Part shown: piece after piece, positions 50,842 to 59,492 of the stretch
Layout: the number at the start of each line of letters is the position of its first letter
Position numbering within the stretch: position 1 is the stretch's first letter
Assembly (NCBI GenBank): GCA_030649165.1
Contig: JAUSGG010000102.1
Coordinates: 17,299-81,298, forward strand
From: Armatimonadota bacterium
Lineage (GTDB): Bacteria > Armatimonadota > UBA5829 > JAUSEB01
Direction of reading: 5' to 3'
DNA: 64,000 bases
Notes under the pieces: model-generated
The model's database searches: none
Told to the model about the DNA's origin: nothing
Seen by the model: the letters and a program-made list of their open reading frames with translations, nothing else
Position numbers and translations under genes: made by a program

Positions 50842-51618
50842 ATGGCGAATATCCTCATAACAAACGACGACGGCGTGTACTCTGACGGTCTCATTGCTCT
50901 GTACAACTCCCTCAGGAAAATCGGCAATATCACTGTCGTCGCGCCGGACCGTCCGCGCAGCGCATCGGGGCATTCGATCACGCTGCACAAACCGCTGCGA
51001 GTCGACAAAGTGCGCCTGGCAAATGGCGAGTACGGTTACGCCACCAACGGCACTCCGTCCGACTGTGTCTCGCTCGCGATTCTCGATCTGGCTGGCGGGC
51101 CGCTGGACCTCGTCGTCTCCGGCATAAACCGCGGCCCGAACCTGGGCTACGATCTCACCTACTCCGGCACCGTTTCCGCCGCGATGGAGGGCGCCGTGTA
51201 CGGGATCACGTCCTTCGCGATCTCCGTGACTGCATACGACGATGATCTCGACTTCAGCCTGGCCGGTAGGTTCGCCAGGTATCTGGGCGAAATCCTTCTC
51301 CAGCACAAGCTCCCCCGAAGCGTGCTTCTCAACGTCAACGTGCCCTATGTGTCCGCCGACCGCCTGGGTGGAATCGAGATCACAAGGCAGGGCAAGCGCC
51401 ATTATGACGGTCGCTTGGAGAAACGGACTGATCCGATGGGTCGCACTTACTATTGGCTGGGCGGCGACCTGCCCGTCGATGTGCTTGAGGAGGGCACGGA
51501 CGTTAAAGCCGTGGCCGATGACAAGATATCCGTTACACCGATCCACCTAGACCTCACCGCCGATTTCCTGCTCGAACAGCTCACAGAGTGGGATATTACC
51601 GACTTTCCCTCGAAGTAG
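50842..51618 (+). CDS. surE: 5'/3'-nucleotidase SurE
   Basis: A 258-residue acid nucleotidase acting on nucleoside monophosphates and short polyphosphate. The signature N-terminus ILITNDDGVYSDGL holds the metal Asp pair, followed by VVAPDRPRSASGHSITL, GTPSDCVSLA and VSGINRGPNLGYDLTYSGTVSAAMEG. Full length and intact. It is often a survival or stationary-phase gene. It stands alone, driven by its own promoter, and is followed by a repeat-only gap. Confidence 0.97.
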   Translation: MANILITNDDGVYSDGLIALYNSLRKIGNITVVAPDRPRSASGHSITLHKPLRVDKVRLANGEYGYATNGTPSDCVSLAILDLAGGPLDLVVSGINRGPNLGYDLTYSGTVSAAMEGAVYGITSFAISVTAYDDDLDFSLAGRFARYLGEILLQHKLPRSVLLNVNVPYVSADRLGGIEITRQGKRHYDGRLEKRTDPMGRTYYWLGGDLPVDVLEEGTDVKAVADDKISVTPIHLDLTADFLLEQLTEWDITDFPSK

Positions 51619-51986
51619 ACTCTCACCACCCGCCGAAGGATACCCGACCGCTCCCGCCGCCACGCCCCGGCAACGTCATTCCGAGGAACGAGGAATCTGC
51701 TTTCCCACTGCATAACAGCCAACCCCACATCGCTTGTCACGAAGCCACGGACGTCGTCATCCTGAGGAACGAAGGATCTTTTCGCGACACAAGACCAACT
51801 CTACACCCCTCGCCACTACGCCGCGGCAACGTCATTCCGAGGCACGAGGAATCCGCTTTTTCCGGGAACCGTCGTCAAAAAGCAGACCCTTCGCAAGCTC
51901 AGGGTGACGCCATTAGCGGCGCTGAGGAACGAAGAATCTGCTTCCCACGGCCGGCTCACTCACAAATACCGTATCCTCGACACCGC
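51619..51986. repeat. Intergenic region of ATTCCGAGGAACGAGGAATC repeats
   Basis: No gene. Four imperfect copies of a unit like GTCATTCCGAGGAACGAGGA plus ATCTGC lie near 51672, 51757, 51831 and 51918. A TTCGCAAGCTCAGGGTGACG segment follows the third. Units of this kind are dispersed intergenic repeats in many genomes. Confidence 0.7.
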
Positions 51987-54900
51987 TTATTGCGAACCCT
52001 TGATCTCCCAGATACGAAGGCCAAGCGATATGGGCATCTCCGGACGCCAGGTATTGGCGCCCACCCACAGGTCGAAGTTCAGCAACCGCCGGCCGTCTTC
52101 CGAAGCGAGCACGTATTGCGCGATCTTCCGCCTGGTGTCGTAGCGCGCGTAATCGCTCTCAGGGTGAGCGCGTGCGAGACCCAAAGCCCTCTCCAAGTCC
52201 AACGGAGCCATTACCATTGCCGCGCGGGTCTCGTTCCAAGCCGACATCCGCACCTGCGTCCGCCTGAGCGCAGTAAGGTAGTCCTCCACCATCAAACGTG
52301 CCTCGGCGGGATCGACCTTCGCATAGTAATAGGCGATATCAGCGGAGCTCGATTCACCCATCTTGTCAGTCTCCAACGTCCGCTTTGCCATATCGAACAA
52401 CTGGAGGCCGACCTTCGGGTCGAGGCCATACGCTCGTGCCGCTGCCCTGGAAATCTGGTTCACCGAGTCTCGACTGCTCATGCCGGCGTCCGCCGCCTCT
52501 CGAAGGACCTGCAATTCCTTGTCTTTGCCCTGGAACGAAGCCGCCAGCATCAGCGCCGCGGAGCGATACCGCTCATCCTGGATTGACCTGGCATATGACA
52601 GCGCCTCGGCGGGATCGCTCTTACCAAGAGCAGGGACCAGGCTCACGGCTGCTCGACCTCTCCACGCGTCGATCCATCCGGGGTCATTCCCCTTCTCCAT
52701 GTCGGCCAGTAGTTCCATAGATGCTTTCACATCACATCGGGCCACAACCCGCGCCGCGTCGACAAACGCTCCCCCGCGATCGATCGGATCCGCAATGCCC
52801 AGGGCGACGCGACGCGCCAGGTCCGGGCTTCCCACGGCGACTATTTGCGATAGGAGTGGCCGCCACCCAGACCATTTCTTGATTTCGTCTCCCGCCAGGA
52901 GCTTATCCAAAAGGCTCTCCGCCTCGCCGTTCTTCAGCTTTGCCGCCAGCGCGACTATCAGGCCATTGCCCGCCACCGCTTCTCCATTGTTGCTTCGGGG
53001 CCCCAGAAGAGATTTGGCCTTTGAGTAGAGCTGCCCGGCCAGAACTGGGTCGGAATCCGCAACCGCCAGCCCAAGCGACGCCGCGGCGTACAGTCGAAGG
53101 TGAGAGCTCTTCACGCGGTCCAGCTTCAGCATGGACCAGGCGGCCGCGCGTCTCGGATCGATCTTCGCCTGCGTTGCGATAGTCCCGGCCAGAACGAAGT
53201 CCCGGGTGTTCTCGTCTGCCCCTTCCGCCATCTTCAACGCGAGATCAGGATCGTACGGGGCCAATTCGAGTGGAACATATCTGCGCACCCAGTAGTCCTT
53301 TCCTTCCGACTCCTTCCAGGCCTCCTCCAGAATAGCGTATCCCCGCTGAATATCGCCCGGGGCCGCCCTTTCGACGGGCGTCAGCTTGATCACGACCGGT
53401 TGACCGTCCGTCGCGCCATTAACCACTCCAACGTCATACCCGCGCGCCGCCAACACCTCGACTTCGCCCTGGGGGATGGACTGCAGCAGGAAATCGCCCT
53501 GCGCATCGCTAGTGGCTTTGGCCGCCTCGTCCCCGTCCGGCGAGGTCACACGGGCCCCCGCGACGGGATTTCCCCCGGAATCGACCACCTTGCCTTTGAG
53601 ACTCCCGACAAGCGGGGCCACAATGATATCCGTAACCGCCAGCTTGCCCTTCCCCACGGTGATCTTCCCGCCAGAGATGAATACGAACTTCTTCTTGCCG
53701 GCGGACAACCGCAATTCCGTCTCCTCGGGACGGATTCGGTCGATGAAAAAGCGGCCCTCCGCATTCGAGGTGACGGTCTCATTTCTCGTTTTGCCAAATC
53801 CACTCTCGCCAATGGGCGTGCTGATCTTCAGGTCCACGACGACACCGGAGACGGGCTTCCCGGCCGCCGTAAGCGCCCTGCCGGAAAGCGAGAGTAGATT
53901 GGCTTTTCGAACCTTGACGATCAGTGGTTTGGAGAGCGGGAGATCGAACTTCTGCGGTTCCACGACTTCCCAATCGTTGCCCTCGAATCTCTGTCCGACG
54001 GAAATCTCCGCCTTGCCTGCGACCATATCCGGGATCGTGAAGCGGCCCATCTTGTTGGTCTTGCCGCCGCCTCCCATGCTTCTGTTGTGATCGTCGACCA
54101 CGACTGTTATGTTGACCGGCATATCGGGGACCGGCTTCCCGGCTGGGTCGACCAGCGTCCCGGTCACGGTCACCGCTTGGGCGACCTTGATGTTGAGGAC
54201 CTTCTTCTCACCCGGCGCTACTCTCACGGTGATCTCCGGGTCCGTCCTCCCAAAGCCCGATTCGTTGAACAACTGTATCGTGTTCTTGCCTGGAGCGACG
54301 CGCACGCTGTAGCGCCCCTGCTTGTCAACCTTGGCTCGCGCGCCGCTTTCCCATGGCCAGTCTCCCTGAGGCCCTTTGACGAATGGCCGGATTCCCGGCC
54401 TCGGCTTGCCGGTCACTTTGTCGGTGATGACTCCCTCGATGATAGCGCCGCGAGTCATGACTATATCCGGGGCCTGCGTTGCGCCGCCCGCCGCCACCTT
54501 TATGCCCTTCAGACCATTAGCGGTGAAATCGCATTCCCGGTAACACTTGGCGGAGATGTTATACAGTCCGGAGTCCAGGCTCCGCAGACGATAGCGTCCG
54601 TCGACCCCGGTCATACCATGGCCGTTCCCGCGAAATCCGCTCTGCGCGCTTATGAGGATCTGCTTCGCCGGTTTTCCGCCCTCATACACGACTCTCCCGG
54701 TGATCTCACCTCCGGGGCGCGCGACCAGGGGAGTCGCCGGGCCCTGATCGGCGCCAAGCAAAACTCGTGCCCAGTCTGATGCGAATCTGGGATCGTTCAG
54801 CCGAACGCTTGCCGTGCCGGAGGTCGGTACGCCCGCAATCGTCCAGCGCCCATCGGCGGTAGTCTTGGCTATGAATTGGGTTCGGAACATGGAACACGAG

Positions 54901-55328
54901 TATGAGACGGTACGCTTGTCCGGGCGATCGACGTCGATCAACTCCACGGATGCGCCGGCCACAGGCCGGCCGTTGCTATCTACCACCGTTCCCCACACCT
55001 GTCCTGCAGGCTCCAACTGGAGAGTCGTGGGCTTCGGCGTCAGCTTGCCCGACTTCGGCGTCCAACCGGACTTATATGCCTCCGCGAACACGCCCACGCA
55101 TTTCCCGCCATGCCCCTTGTGGTCCGGCATTTTGACCTGGAACCGGCCTGACTTGTCGGTCTCCGTCCGAACCTCGTCCTTTATGCCCTCGCAGTAGGCA
55201 TAGGCGGCCACTTTCGCGCCGGCGATCGGCTTTCCGTCCGTGCCGGTGACTTTCCCCGTATACGTAGCAGCTTCACAGCCTACCGCTGTGATGAACGCCA
55301 GGCAGATGCCGATGAGTATGGACTTCAT
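51987..55328 (-). CDS. Large secreted protein with carboxypeptidase-regulatory-like repeats
   Basis: A 1113-residue exported protein (signal peptide KSILIGICLAFITAVGCEA). Residues about 20-690 contain seven or eight transthyretin-like carboxypeptidase-regulatory repeats, each with a G-x-V-x-D-x-x-G-x-P-(V/I)-x-G-A pattern (KVTGTDGKPIAGAKV; VVDSNGRPVAGASVELI; TLVDPAGKPVPDMPV; KVVDSGGNPVAGARVTS) and a D-x-x-G-x-F/Y-x-(L/I) second half. The C-terminal ~420 residues are helical with alternating Ala/Leu-rich repeats (PRRAAAWSMLKLD; ARRVALGIADPIDRGG) like a TPR/HEAT-type scaffold. It follows the ECF sigma/anti-sigma pair on the same strand with a 17-base gap, so it may be the output of that system. 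Confidence 0.88.
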   Translation of the reverse strand: MKSILIGICLAFITAVGCEAATYTGKVTGTDGKPIAGAKVAAYAYCEGIKDEVRTETDKSGRFQVKMPDHKGHGGKCVGVFAEAYKSGWTPKSGKLTPKPTTLQLEPAGQVWGTVVDSNGRPVAGASVELIDVDRPDKRTVSYSCSMFRTQFIAKTTADGRWTIAGVPTSGTASVRLNDPRFASDWARVLLGADQGPATPLVARPGGEITGRVVYEGGKPAKQILISAQSGFRGNGHGMTGVDGRYRLRSLDSGLYNISAKCYRECDFTANGLKGIKVAAGGATQAPDIVMTRGAIIEGVITDKVTGKPRPGIRPFVKGPQGDWPWESGARAKVDKQGRYSVRVAPGKNTIQLFNESGFGRTDPEITVRVAPGEKKVLNIKVAQAVTVTGTLVDPAGKPVPDMPVNITVVVDDHNRSMGGGGKTNKMGRFTIPDMVAGKAEISVGQRFEGNDWEVVEPQKFDLPLSKPLIVKVRKANLLSLSGRALTAAGKPVSGVVVDLKISTPIGESGFGKTRNETVTSNAEGRFFIDRIRPEETELRLSAGKKKFVFISGGKITVGKGKLAVTDIIVAPLVGSLKGKVVDSGGNPVAGARVTSPDGDEAAKATSDAQGDFLLQSIPQGEVEVLAARGYDVGVVNGATDGQPVVIKLTPVERAAPGDIQRGYAILEEAWKESEGKDYWVRRYVPLELAPYDPDLALKMAEGADENTRDFVLAGTIATQAKIDPRRAAAWSMLKLDRVKSSHLRLYAAASLGLAVADSDPVLAGQLYSKAKSLLGPRSNNGEAVAGNGLIVALAAKLKNGEAESLLDKLLAGDEIKKWSGWRPLLSQIVAVGSPDLARRVALGIADPIDRGGAFVDAARVVARCDVKASMELLADMEKGNDPGWIDAWRGRAAVSLVPALGKSDPAEALSYARSIQDERYRSAALMLAASFQGKDKELQVLREAADAGMSSRDSVNQISRAAARAYGLDPKVGLQLFDMAKRTLETDKMGESSSADIAYYYAKVDPAEARLMVEDYLTALRRTQVRMSAWNETRAAMVMAPLDLERALGLARAHPESDYARYDTRRKIAQYVLASEDGRRLLNFDLWVGANTWRPEMPISLGLRIWEIKGSQ

Positions 55329-55345
55329 AATCTCCTCCAGGGGGA

Positions 55346-56089
55346 TCAGTCTATGCGTAGCTCCGCAAGTTGCGCCGGACTCTCAGCCAAAGGCGGGATA
55401 TCGCGAGCGCGCACCACCCTGACTTCCTCCAGAATTCTTACATATCGAGGCTCGGGATTTGAATCGCCCGGCTCCAGCACACGATCGCAGGGAACGATCA
55501 CCGTAACCGTCTCGACTGGGATCGTCTCGACCGACAGGATCTCGTCCCGCTCTAACCAGGGGGACTCTTGCGCGCCGCTATTCGGTCGAACTGAGCGCTT
55601 ACCGGCCAATCCCGCGTGTCTCCTAGGATTTCTATTGCTGCTCCCCTGCCCCACCTGGCTGTCTTTCCTACCCGCATCTCCGCTCGCCACGCGAACCGAA
55701 TTGGCCGGAGCGGGCGCAGTACACTTCTGCTCTTCCCCGCCGATCGCGGGCTTCTTCACTTCTTCAACTCGACGGACCACGTCACCACTCCGCCGCGCCG
55801 ACCACAAAGCAATCATAAGGACAAGGCAACAGGCCACCGCCAACGCCCTGACAAATACCGGTACGCGACGTGCGACTCCCTTCCCAGCCAATTCGGCGCG
55901 CACTGCCGACCGCGGATCGGGCGACCGGACCTCCCGCAGAGCCGCAAAGCCCTGCATCGCGGGCGTAAGCTCCCGCAGCGCGACGCGGCAGCTCTCGCAT
56001 CCGTCCAGGTGCCGGCGAAGCTCCTCGGAGACAACGCCCGTTTCGGCGGCTTCCCAAATCGCATCCTCACGTTCAATGCTGCACGACAT
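55346..56089 (-). CDS. Membrane anti-sigma factor (zinc-binding ASD)
   Basis: A 247-residue protein. The N-terminal ZAS motif has H27-x3-C31-x2-C34 in RRHLDGCESC. One membrane segment follows (VFVRALAVACCLVLMIALWS, ~80-100) and then a ~145-residue extracytoplasmic tail of low complexity. It lies 6 bases after the ECF sigma gene, the classic sigma/anti-sigma order. It should hold the sigma at the membrane until a signal releases it. The family of the outer domain is not recognised. Confidence 0.88.
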   Translation of the reverse strand: MSCSIEREDAIWEAAETGVVSEELRRHLDGCESCRVALRELTPAMQGFAALREVRSPDPRSAVRAELAGKGVARRVPVFVRALAVACCLVLMIALWSARRSGDVVRRVEEVKKPAIGGEEQKCTAPAPANSVRVASGDAGRKDSQVGQGSSNRNPRRHAGLAGKRSVRPNSGAQESPWLERDEILSVETIPVETVTVIVPCDRVLEPGDSNPEPRYVRILEEVRVVRARDIPPLAESPAQLAELRID

Positions 56090-56095
56090 AGTAAT

Positions 56096-56656
56096 TCACA
56101 TCCGTTCGTATTTCTCACGAAAGAGCTTCTTCGCCCGCAGCAGCCTCGATCTGCTGCTCTGCACAGAGCATTTCAGCACGTCAGCGATCTCTTCGTGTCC
56201 AAGTCCCTCGATGTACTTCAGCGTTATCAGCAGGCGGTCGGGTGGCGAAAGGCTGCTCAGCGCTTGCCGGACCCGCCTGGCTGAGTCCGCGGCCAGCAGC
56301 GAATCCTCCGGGCTGCCGATGGTGGCTATGAGTTCCGGATCGATCGGCGCTTCCCGCGGCTTCCTCGAAGTCCTGCGAAGTCGGGAAATGCAGATTCTGG
56401 CAGCGATGGCATAGAGCCAGGACCCAAAGGACGACTCTCCACGAAACATGCTGAGTTTCCTGTAAGCCTGGACGAAGGTTTCCTGCTGCACGTCCTCAGC
56501 GTCTTCGCGATTTCCGAGCATACGCAGCGCCAGCCGGAAGATCCGCGCGTGGTGCTGGAGAATCAGGGCATCGAAGGCAGAACTATCCCCCGCTGCCGCA
56601 TCCCTCGCCAGTTGCACGTCGCTGCATGCTCTTTCGGTTATTAGAACGCCCTCCAC
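56096..56656 (-). CDS. ECF RNA polymerase sigma factor
   Basis: A 186-residue sigma-70 family protein. Region 2 spans LILQHHARIFRLALRMLGNR, then DAEDVQQETFVQAYRKLSMF and SSFGSWLYAIAARICISRL. Region 4 spans LSPPDRLLITLKYIEGLGHE, then EIADVLKCSVQSSRSRLLRAKK. There is no region 3. The GTG start at 56656 (VEGVLITERA) has GGGAG upstream; the frame continues to 56692. It forms an operon with the anti-sigma and probably the large repeat protein. It is divergent from exbB. Confidence 0.94.
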   Translation of the reverse strand: MEGVLITERACSDVQLARDAAAGDSSAFDALILQHHARIFRLALRMLGNREDAEDVQQETFVQAYRKLSMFRGESSFGSWLYAIAARICISRLRRTSRKPREAPIDPELIATIGSPEDSLLAADSARRVRQALSSLSPPDRLLITLKYIEGLGHEEIADVLKCSVQSSRSRLLRAKKLFREKYERM

Positions 56657-56834
56657 CCGGTTCTCCCTAGGCCACAACGAATTAGATGCCACGAAACGCT
56701 AAAACGTGAAATACTGTGTTGCCTATCTGGTTGACCCCGCCGGCTCACCAGCAGGCTTGGCGCATTATACCCCGCGCCCCGCTTGTTTCTCAAGCCGAAG
56801 CCCCCTTCTGCCGACAATTCACATGTGGGCGCTT

Positions 56835-56852
56835 GTCCCGACGGATCGGGAC
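56835..56852. repeat. GTCCCGA-TCGGGAC hairpin
   Basis: A 7-bp inverted repeat (GTCCCGA/TCGGGAC) with a four-base loop in the divergent gap between the sigma gene and exbB. The same core forms the 8-bp hairpin at 16244-16261 in the rpsA leader. Confidence 0.6.
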
Positions 56853-56880
56853 GCATTAGTACACCCCGGAGGACAACTGA

Positions 56881-57540
56881 ATGGGCTGGCTTGTTAACGC
56901 ATACGATTTCCTCTGCCAGGGCGGCCTCGTTATGGCTCCGCTTATGGCGTGCTCCATAATATCACTCGCTGTCACGATCGAGCGGTTCACGGCAATTCGC
57001 ACCGCGACCATCGACAGCGAGGCCCTGACGAACAGAGTCCAGGAGCATTTGCTGGAAGGCGAGACCAGGCAGGCGCTCAAACAATGTGAGCACGCCGCGG
57101 GTCTGGTCGGGAACGTCCTCGCCTCCGCGCTCCGGCTGCGCGTTCTCAATCCCAATTCGATGGAACGCGCCATGCAGGAGGAGGCCTCGAAGCGGACTCC
57201 CGAGCTGCGCAAACGGCTGAGCTGGCTCGACACAATCATCACCATCGCTCCCTTGCTCGGCCTGCTCGGAACAGTCACCGGTATGATCGGGGCGTTCCAC
57301 GTCATCTCGACCAAACAGGGAATGAGCGCGCCGACCGCAATCACCGGGGGTGTCGCCGAAGCCCTTATCGCGACCGCCGCGGGTCTGATTATAGCGATCG
57401 GCACACTGATCGGGTATAACTCCCTCAACGAACGCGTGAGCTCCGTCATAAGCGACGCCGAGGCGCGGGCCAACCAGCTCATCAACATCATAGGCGAGAT
57501 AGGGGAGCGGAAGAATGAAGCTACAAAGCTTTCAGCCTAA
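56881..57540 (+). CDS. exbB: ExbB/TolQ-type proton channel subunit
   Basis: A 219-residue inner-membrane protein with three membrane segments: GGLVMAPLMACSIISLAV, TIITIAPLLGLLGTVTGMIG and GGVAEALIATAAGLIIAIGT. The conserved MotA/TolQ/ExbB signature LLGLLGTVTGMIGAF and the downstream pore helix are present. It uses the proton-motive force with ExbD to energise TonB. GGAGGA precedes the ATG. The 3' end overlaps exbD by 26 bases. Confidence 0.94.
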   Translation: MGWLVNAYDFLCQGGLVMAPLMACSIISLAVTIERFTAIRTATIDSEALTNRVQEHLLEGETRQALKQCEHAAGLVGNVLASALRLRVLNPNSMERAMQEEASKRTPELRKRLSWLDTIITIAPLLGLLGTVTGMIGAFHVISTKQGMSAPTAITGGVAEALIATAAGLIIAIGTLIGYNSLNERVSSVISDAEARANQLINIIGEIGERKNEATKLSA

Positions 57541-57925
57541 GAAAGCCCGCATCGAGATCATACCTATGATCGACACCATCTTCTTCCTGCTGGTGTTCTT
57601 TATGATCGCCTCGCTCGCGATGACTACCATGAAGGGGATGCCGGTCAACCTGCCCAAGGCATCGAGCGCAAACGACAAGCCGATGGTCAAAGCCGTGCTC
57701 ACTCTCACGGCGACCGGCAACTACTACATCGACAAGAAACAGGTCCCGTTCAATCGCATATATCCGGAGCTGAAAGCGCGATTGGCGGAGAACCCGCGAC
57801 TCGTCGTCGTCATCAACTGCGACAAGCAGCAGAAGTGGGAGCGCGGTATACAGCTCGCCGACGAGGCCAAACGCGCCGGCGCCGAGCTGTTAACAATAGC
57901 CACCGAGCCCAAAGTGAAAGCCTGA
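57515..57925 (+). CDS. exbD: ExbD/TolR-family biopolymer transport protein
   Basis: A 136-residue single-span protein with N-terminal IEIIPMIDTIFFLLVFFMIA, which holds the membrane Asp needed for proton coupling, and a periplasmic ExbD/TolR domain. Partner of ExbB; coupled by overlap. Together with TonB 160 bases downstream it forms a complete energy-transducing complex. Confidence 0.94.
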   Translation: MKLQSFQPKKARIEIIPMIDTIFFLLVFFMIASLAMTTMKGMPVNLPKASSANDKPMVKAVLTLTATGNYYIDKKQVPFNRIYPELKARLAENPRLVVVINCDKQQKWERGIQLADEAKRAGAELLTIATEPKVKA

Positions 57926-58032
57926 GCCGATTTGAAGCATGCTGGGACCTGCGGTATCTAAACAGATGAGGTTAATGGTTGCTAGTTGTTGGTTGTTGGT
58001 TGTCCGACTGGTCAGACCCGTCAGACCCGTCC

Positions 58033-58085
<53 letters not shown>

Positions 58086-59072
58086 ATGTCCAATAAAGTC
58101 CTTACATACGCAATAGCAATATCCGTGATGGCCCATATACTCGCGCTGGGGATCATCGGCGGGACTTCGGCCTCCAAGCCCATCGAGGTCGAGACGCTCA
58201 AACTCGTCAAGGTCGATTTGGTCAAGACACCCGACGACGTTCCGGACGGGGTGGAACCGCCCAAAGCGCGGGAGGCCGAACCACCCCCGCAGTACGTGCC
58301 GACCGTCAAGCAGATGAAGGAAGCGCCCCCGCCAAGCCCAAAGACCGTGGAGAAGATCGTCAGAGAGATGAAACGCGTTCCGGGACCGTACAAGGTCGCG
58401 AGCGCCTCTACTTCTGGTCGTCCGGCCGGCAACCCAGGCGGAGCGCTGAACCTGGGATCCACGAGCGACAACGGCCAGAATTTGGGCGGCGCAGGCGGGA
58501 CGAGTTCGCCCGGCTACGTCGCAAACAATAACGGAGGCAGCGGGACCGGCTCCGGCGCGGGCGCGGGCGTCGGAACGCAGGACCCGCCCAAGAACGCCGA
58601 CGATGGCCCCGGCACGAAACCCGAAGTAGCGCCTCCACCTCCTCCGCGCACCGTCGAGGTAACAGTTTGCTCGGTTTCCGGCCTGCGCCTCGGGCGTTAT
58701 TGCGAGAAAACGAGCTCCAGGACTTTCCGAGAAGACGACGCGCCCTCAGCGACCTGTAACGTCTGCAAAGAGCCCGAACCGCGGCACGTCAACAGGCTTG
58801 CCGACCGAAGCGAACCGGAACTGACGAGCGATTCCAAAGTGCGCGTTCCAGAGTCAATTATGGAAGAAGGTATTGACGCCACCGTCAAGATCGAATACAC
58901 CGTGGACGGCGACGGCGTCGTCAGCGGAGTCAAAGTGACCGACTCCTCCGGCAACCGCGAGCTCGACCGCGCCGTTGTTGACGCGGCGAAGAGGATGAAA
59001 TACAAACCCGCCGTCCAGGCCGGCGTCCCGCGCGCGGTCAAGAAGACGCGCACGTATCGGATTAAGGTGTAG
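58086..59072 (+). CDS. tonB: TonB-family energy transducer with PBP-like Cys motif
   Basis: About 328 residues, ATG at 58086. Membrane anchor VLTYAIAISVMAHILALGI, Pro/Lys-rich and Gly-rich spacers to about residue 180, then a Cys-containing stretch of the form C-x3-G-L-R-L-G-x-Y-C, later C-x2-C. This resembles the C-terminal tail motif of some class A penicillin-binding proteins. The TonB C-domain follows (GIDATVKIEYTVDGDGVVS, LDRAVVDAAKRMKYKPAVQ). The Cys-rich piece is unusual in TonB and may bind a metal or peptidoglycan-linked partner. The stop codon lies at the edge of a GGGGCGAAC repeat. Confidence 0.85.
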   Translation: MSNKVLTYAIAISVMAHILALGIIGGTSASKPIEVETLKLVKVDLVKTPDDVPDGVEPPKAREAEPPPQYVPTVKQMKEAPPPSPKTVEKIVREMKRVPGPYKVASASTSGRPAGNPGGALNLGSTSDNGQNLGGAGGTSSPGYVANNNGGSGTGSGAGAGVGTQDPPKNADDGPGTKPEVAPPPPPRTVEVTVCSVSGLRLGRYCEKTSSRTFREDDAPSATCNVCKEPEPRHVNRLADRSEPELTSDSKVRVPESIMEEGIDATVKIEYTVDGDGVVSGVKVTDSSGNRELDRAVVDAAKRMKYKPAVQAGVPRAVKKTRTYRIKV

Positions 59073-59166
59073 GGGCGAACCTTGTGTTCGCCCGGTGAAT
59101 GGTACAGGCGGCTGGCATACGAGGCGCATGGTAGGGGCGAACCTTGTGTTCGCCCGTGAATGGCAC
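59070..59166. repeat. Tandem pair of GGGGCGAAC-CTTGT-GTTCGCCC hairpins
   Basis: Two copies 62 bp apart (stems 59073-59093 and 59135-59155), each an 8-bp perfect inverted repeat with loop CTTGT, preceded by TAG and followed by GTGAATGG. The TAG of the first copy is the tonB stop codon. The rest of the 59073-59368 gap has no supported gene. Confidence 0.85.
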
Positions 59167-59368
59167 ACGCCCGTAATCTGCCTAAGCGGCTGGCGGTTAG
59201 TGGTTAGTGCGATGGGTTGCGCCGTCCGGACGAGCGCCGTAACCGGAACCCGGAGTCTACTAGCCACTAACGGCCGGCCGCTTTCCGTTTAGCCTCGCCC
59301 AAGGAGCTTGGACAAGAAGTCGTAATGGGGTTGCGGTTTCGGCATTCCTCTCAGCGCGGACGGTTCAG

Positions 59369-59492
59369 ATCACTCCTCGATCAGGGCGTAGACGGGCAGC
59401 TTGATTTCCGGCTGCCGGGGGTCATCCGGGATAGGAAAGCCCCTTCATCTGTTTGGACGGCAACAATGACATTGCCTGTGATCAGTGAGGGT
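59369..59492 (-). other. Out-of-frame C-terminal remainder of the DUF1573 gene
   Basis: After the TGA of the gene at 59493-60206, a shifted frame reads RTVPINGEPSLITGNVIVAV then QTDEGAFLS. The original frame then resumes as PDDPRQPEIKLPVYALIEE and a stop at 59369. These look like a normal DUF1573/ASH ending, so the gene carries two compensating frameshifts (about 59535 and 59429). Confidence 0.6.
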
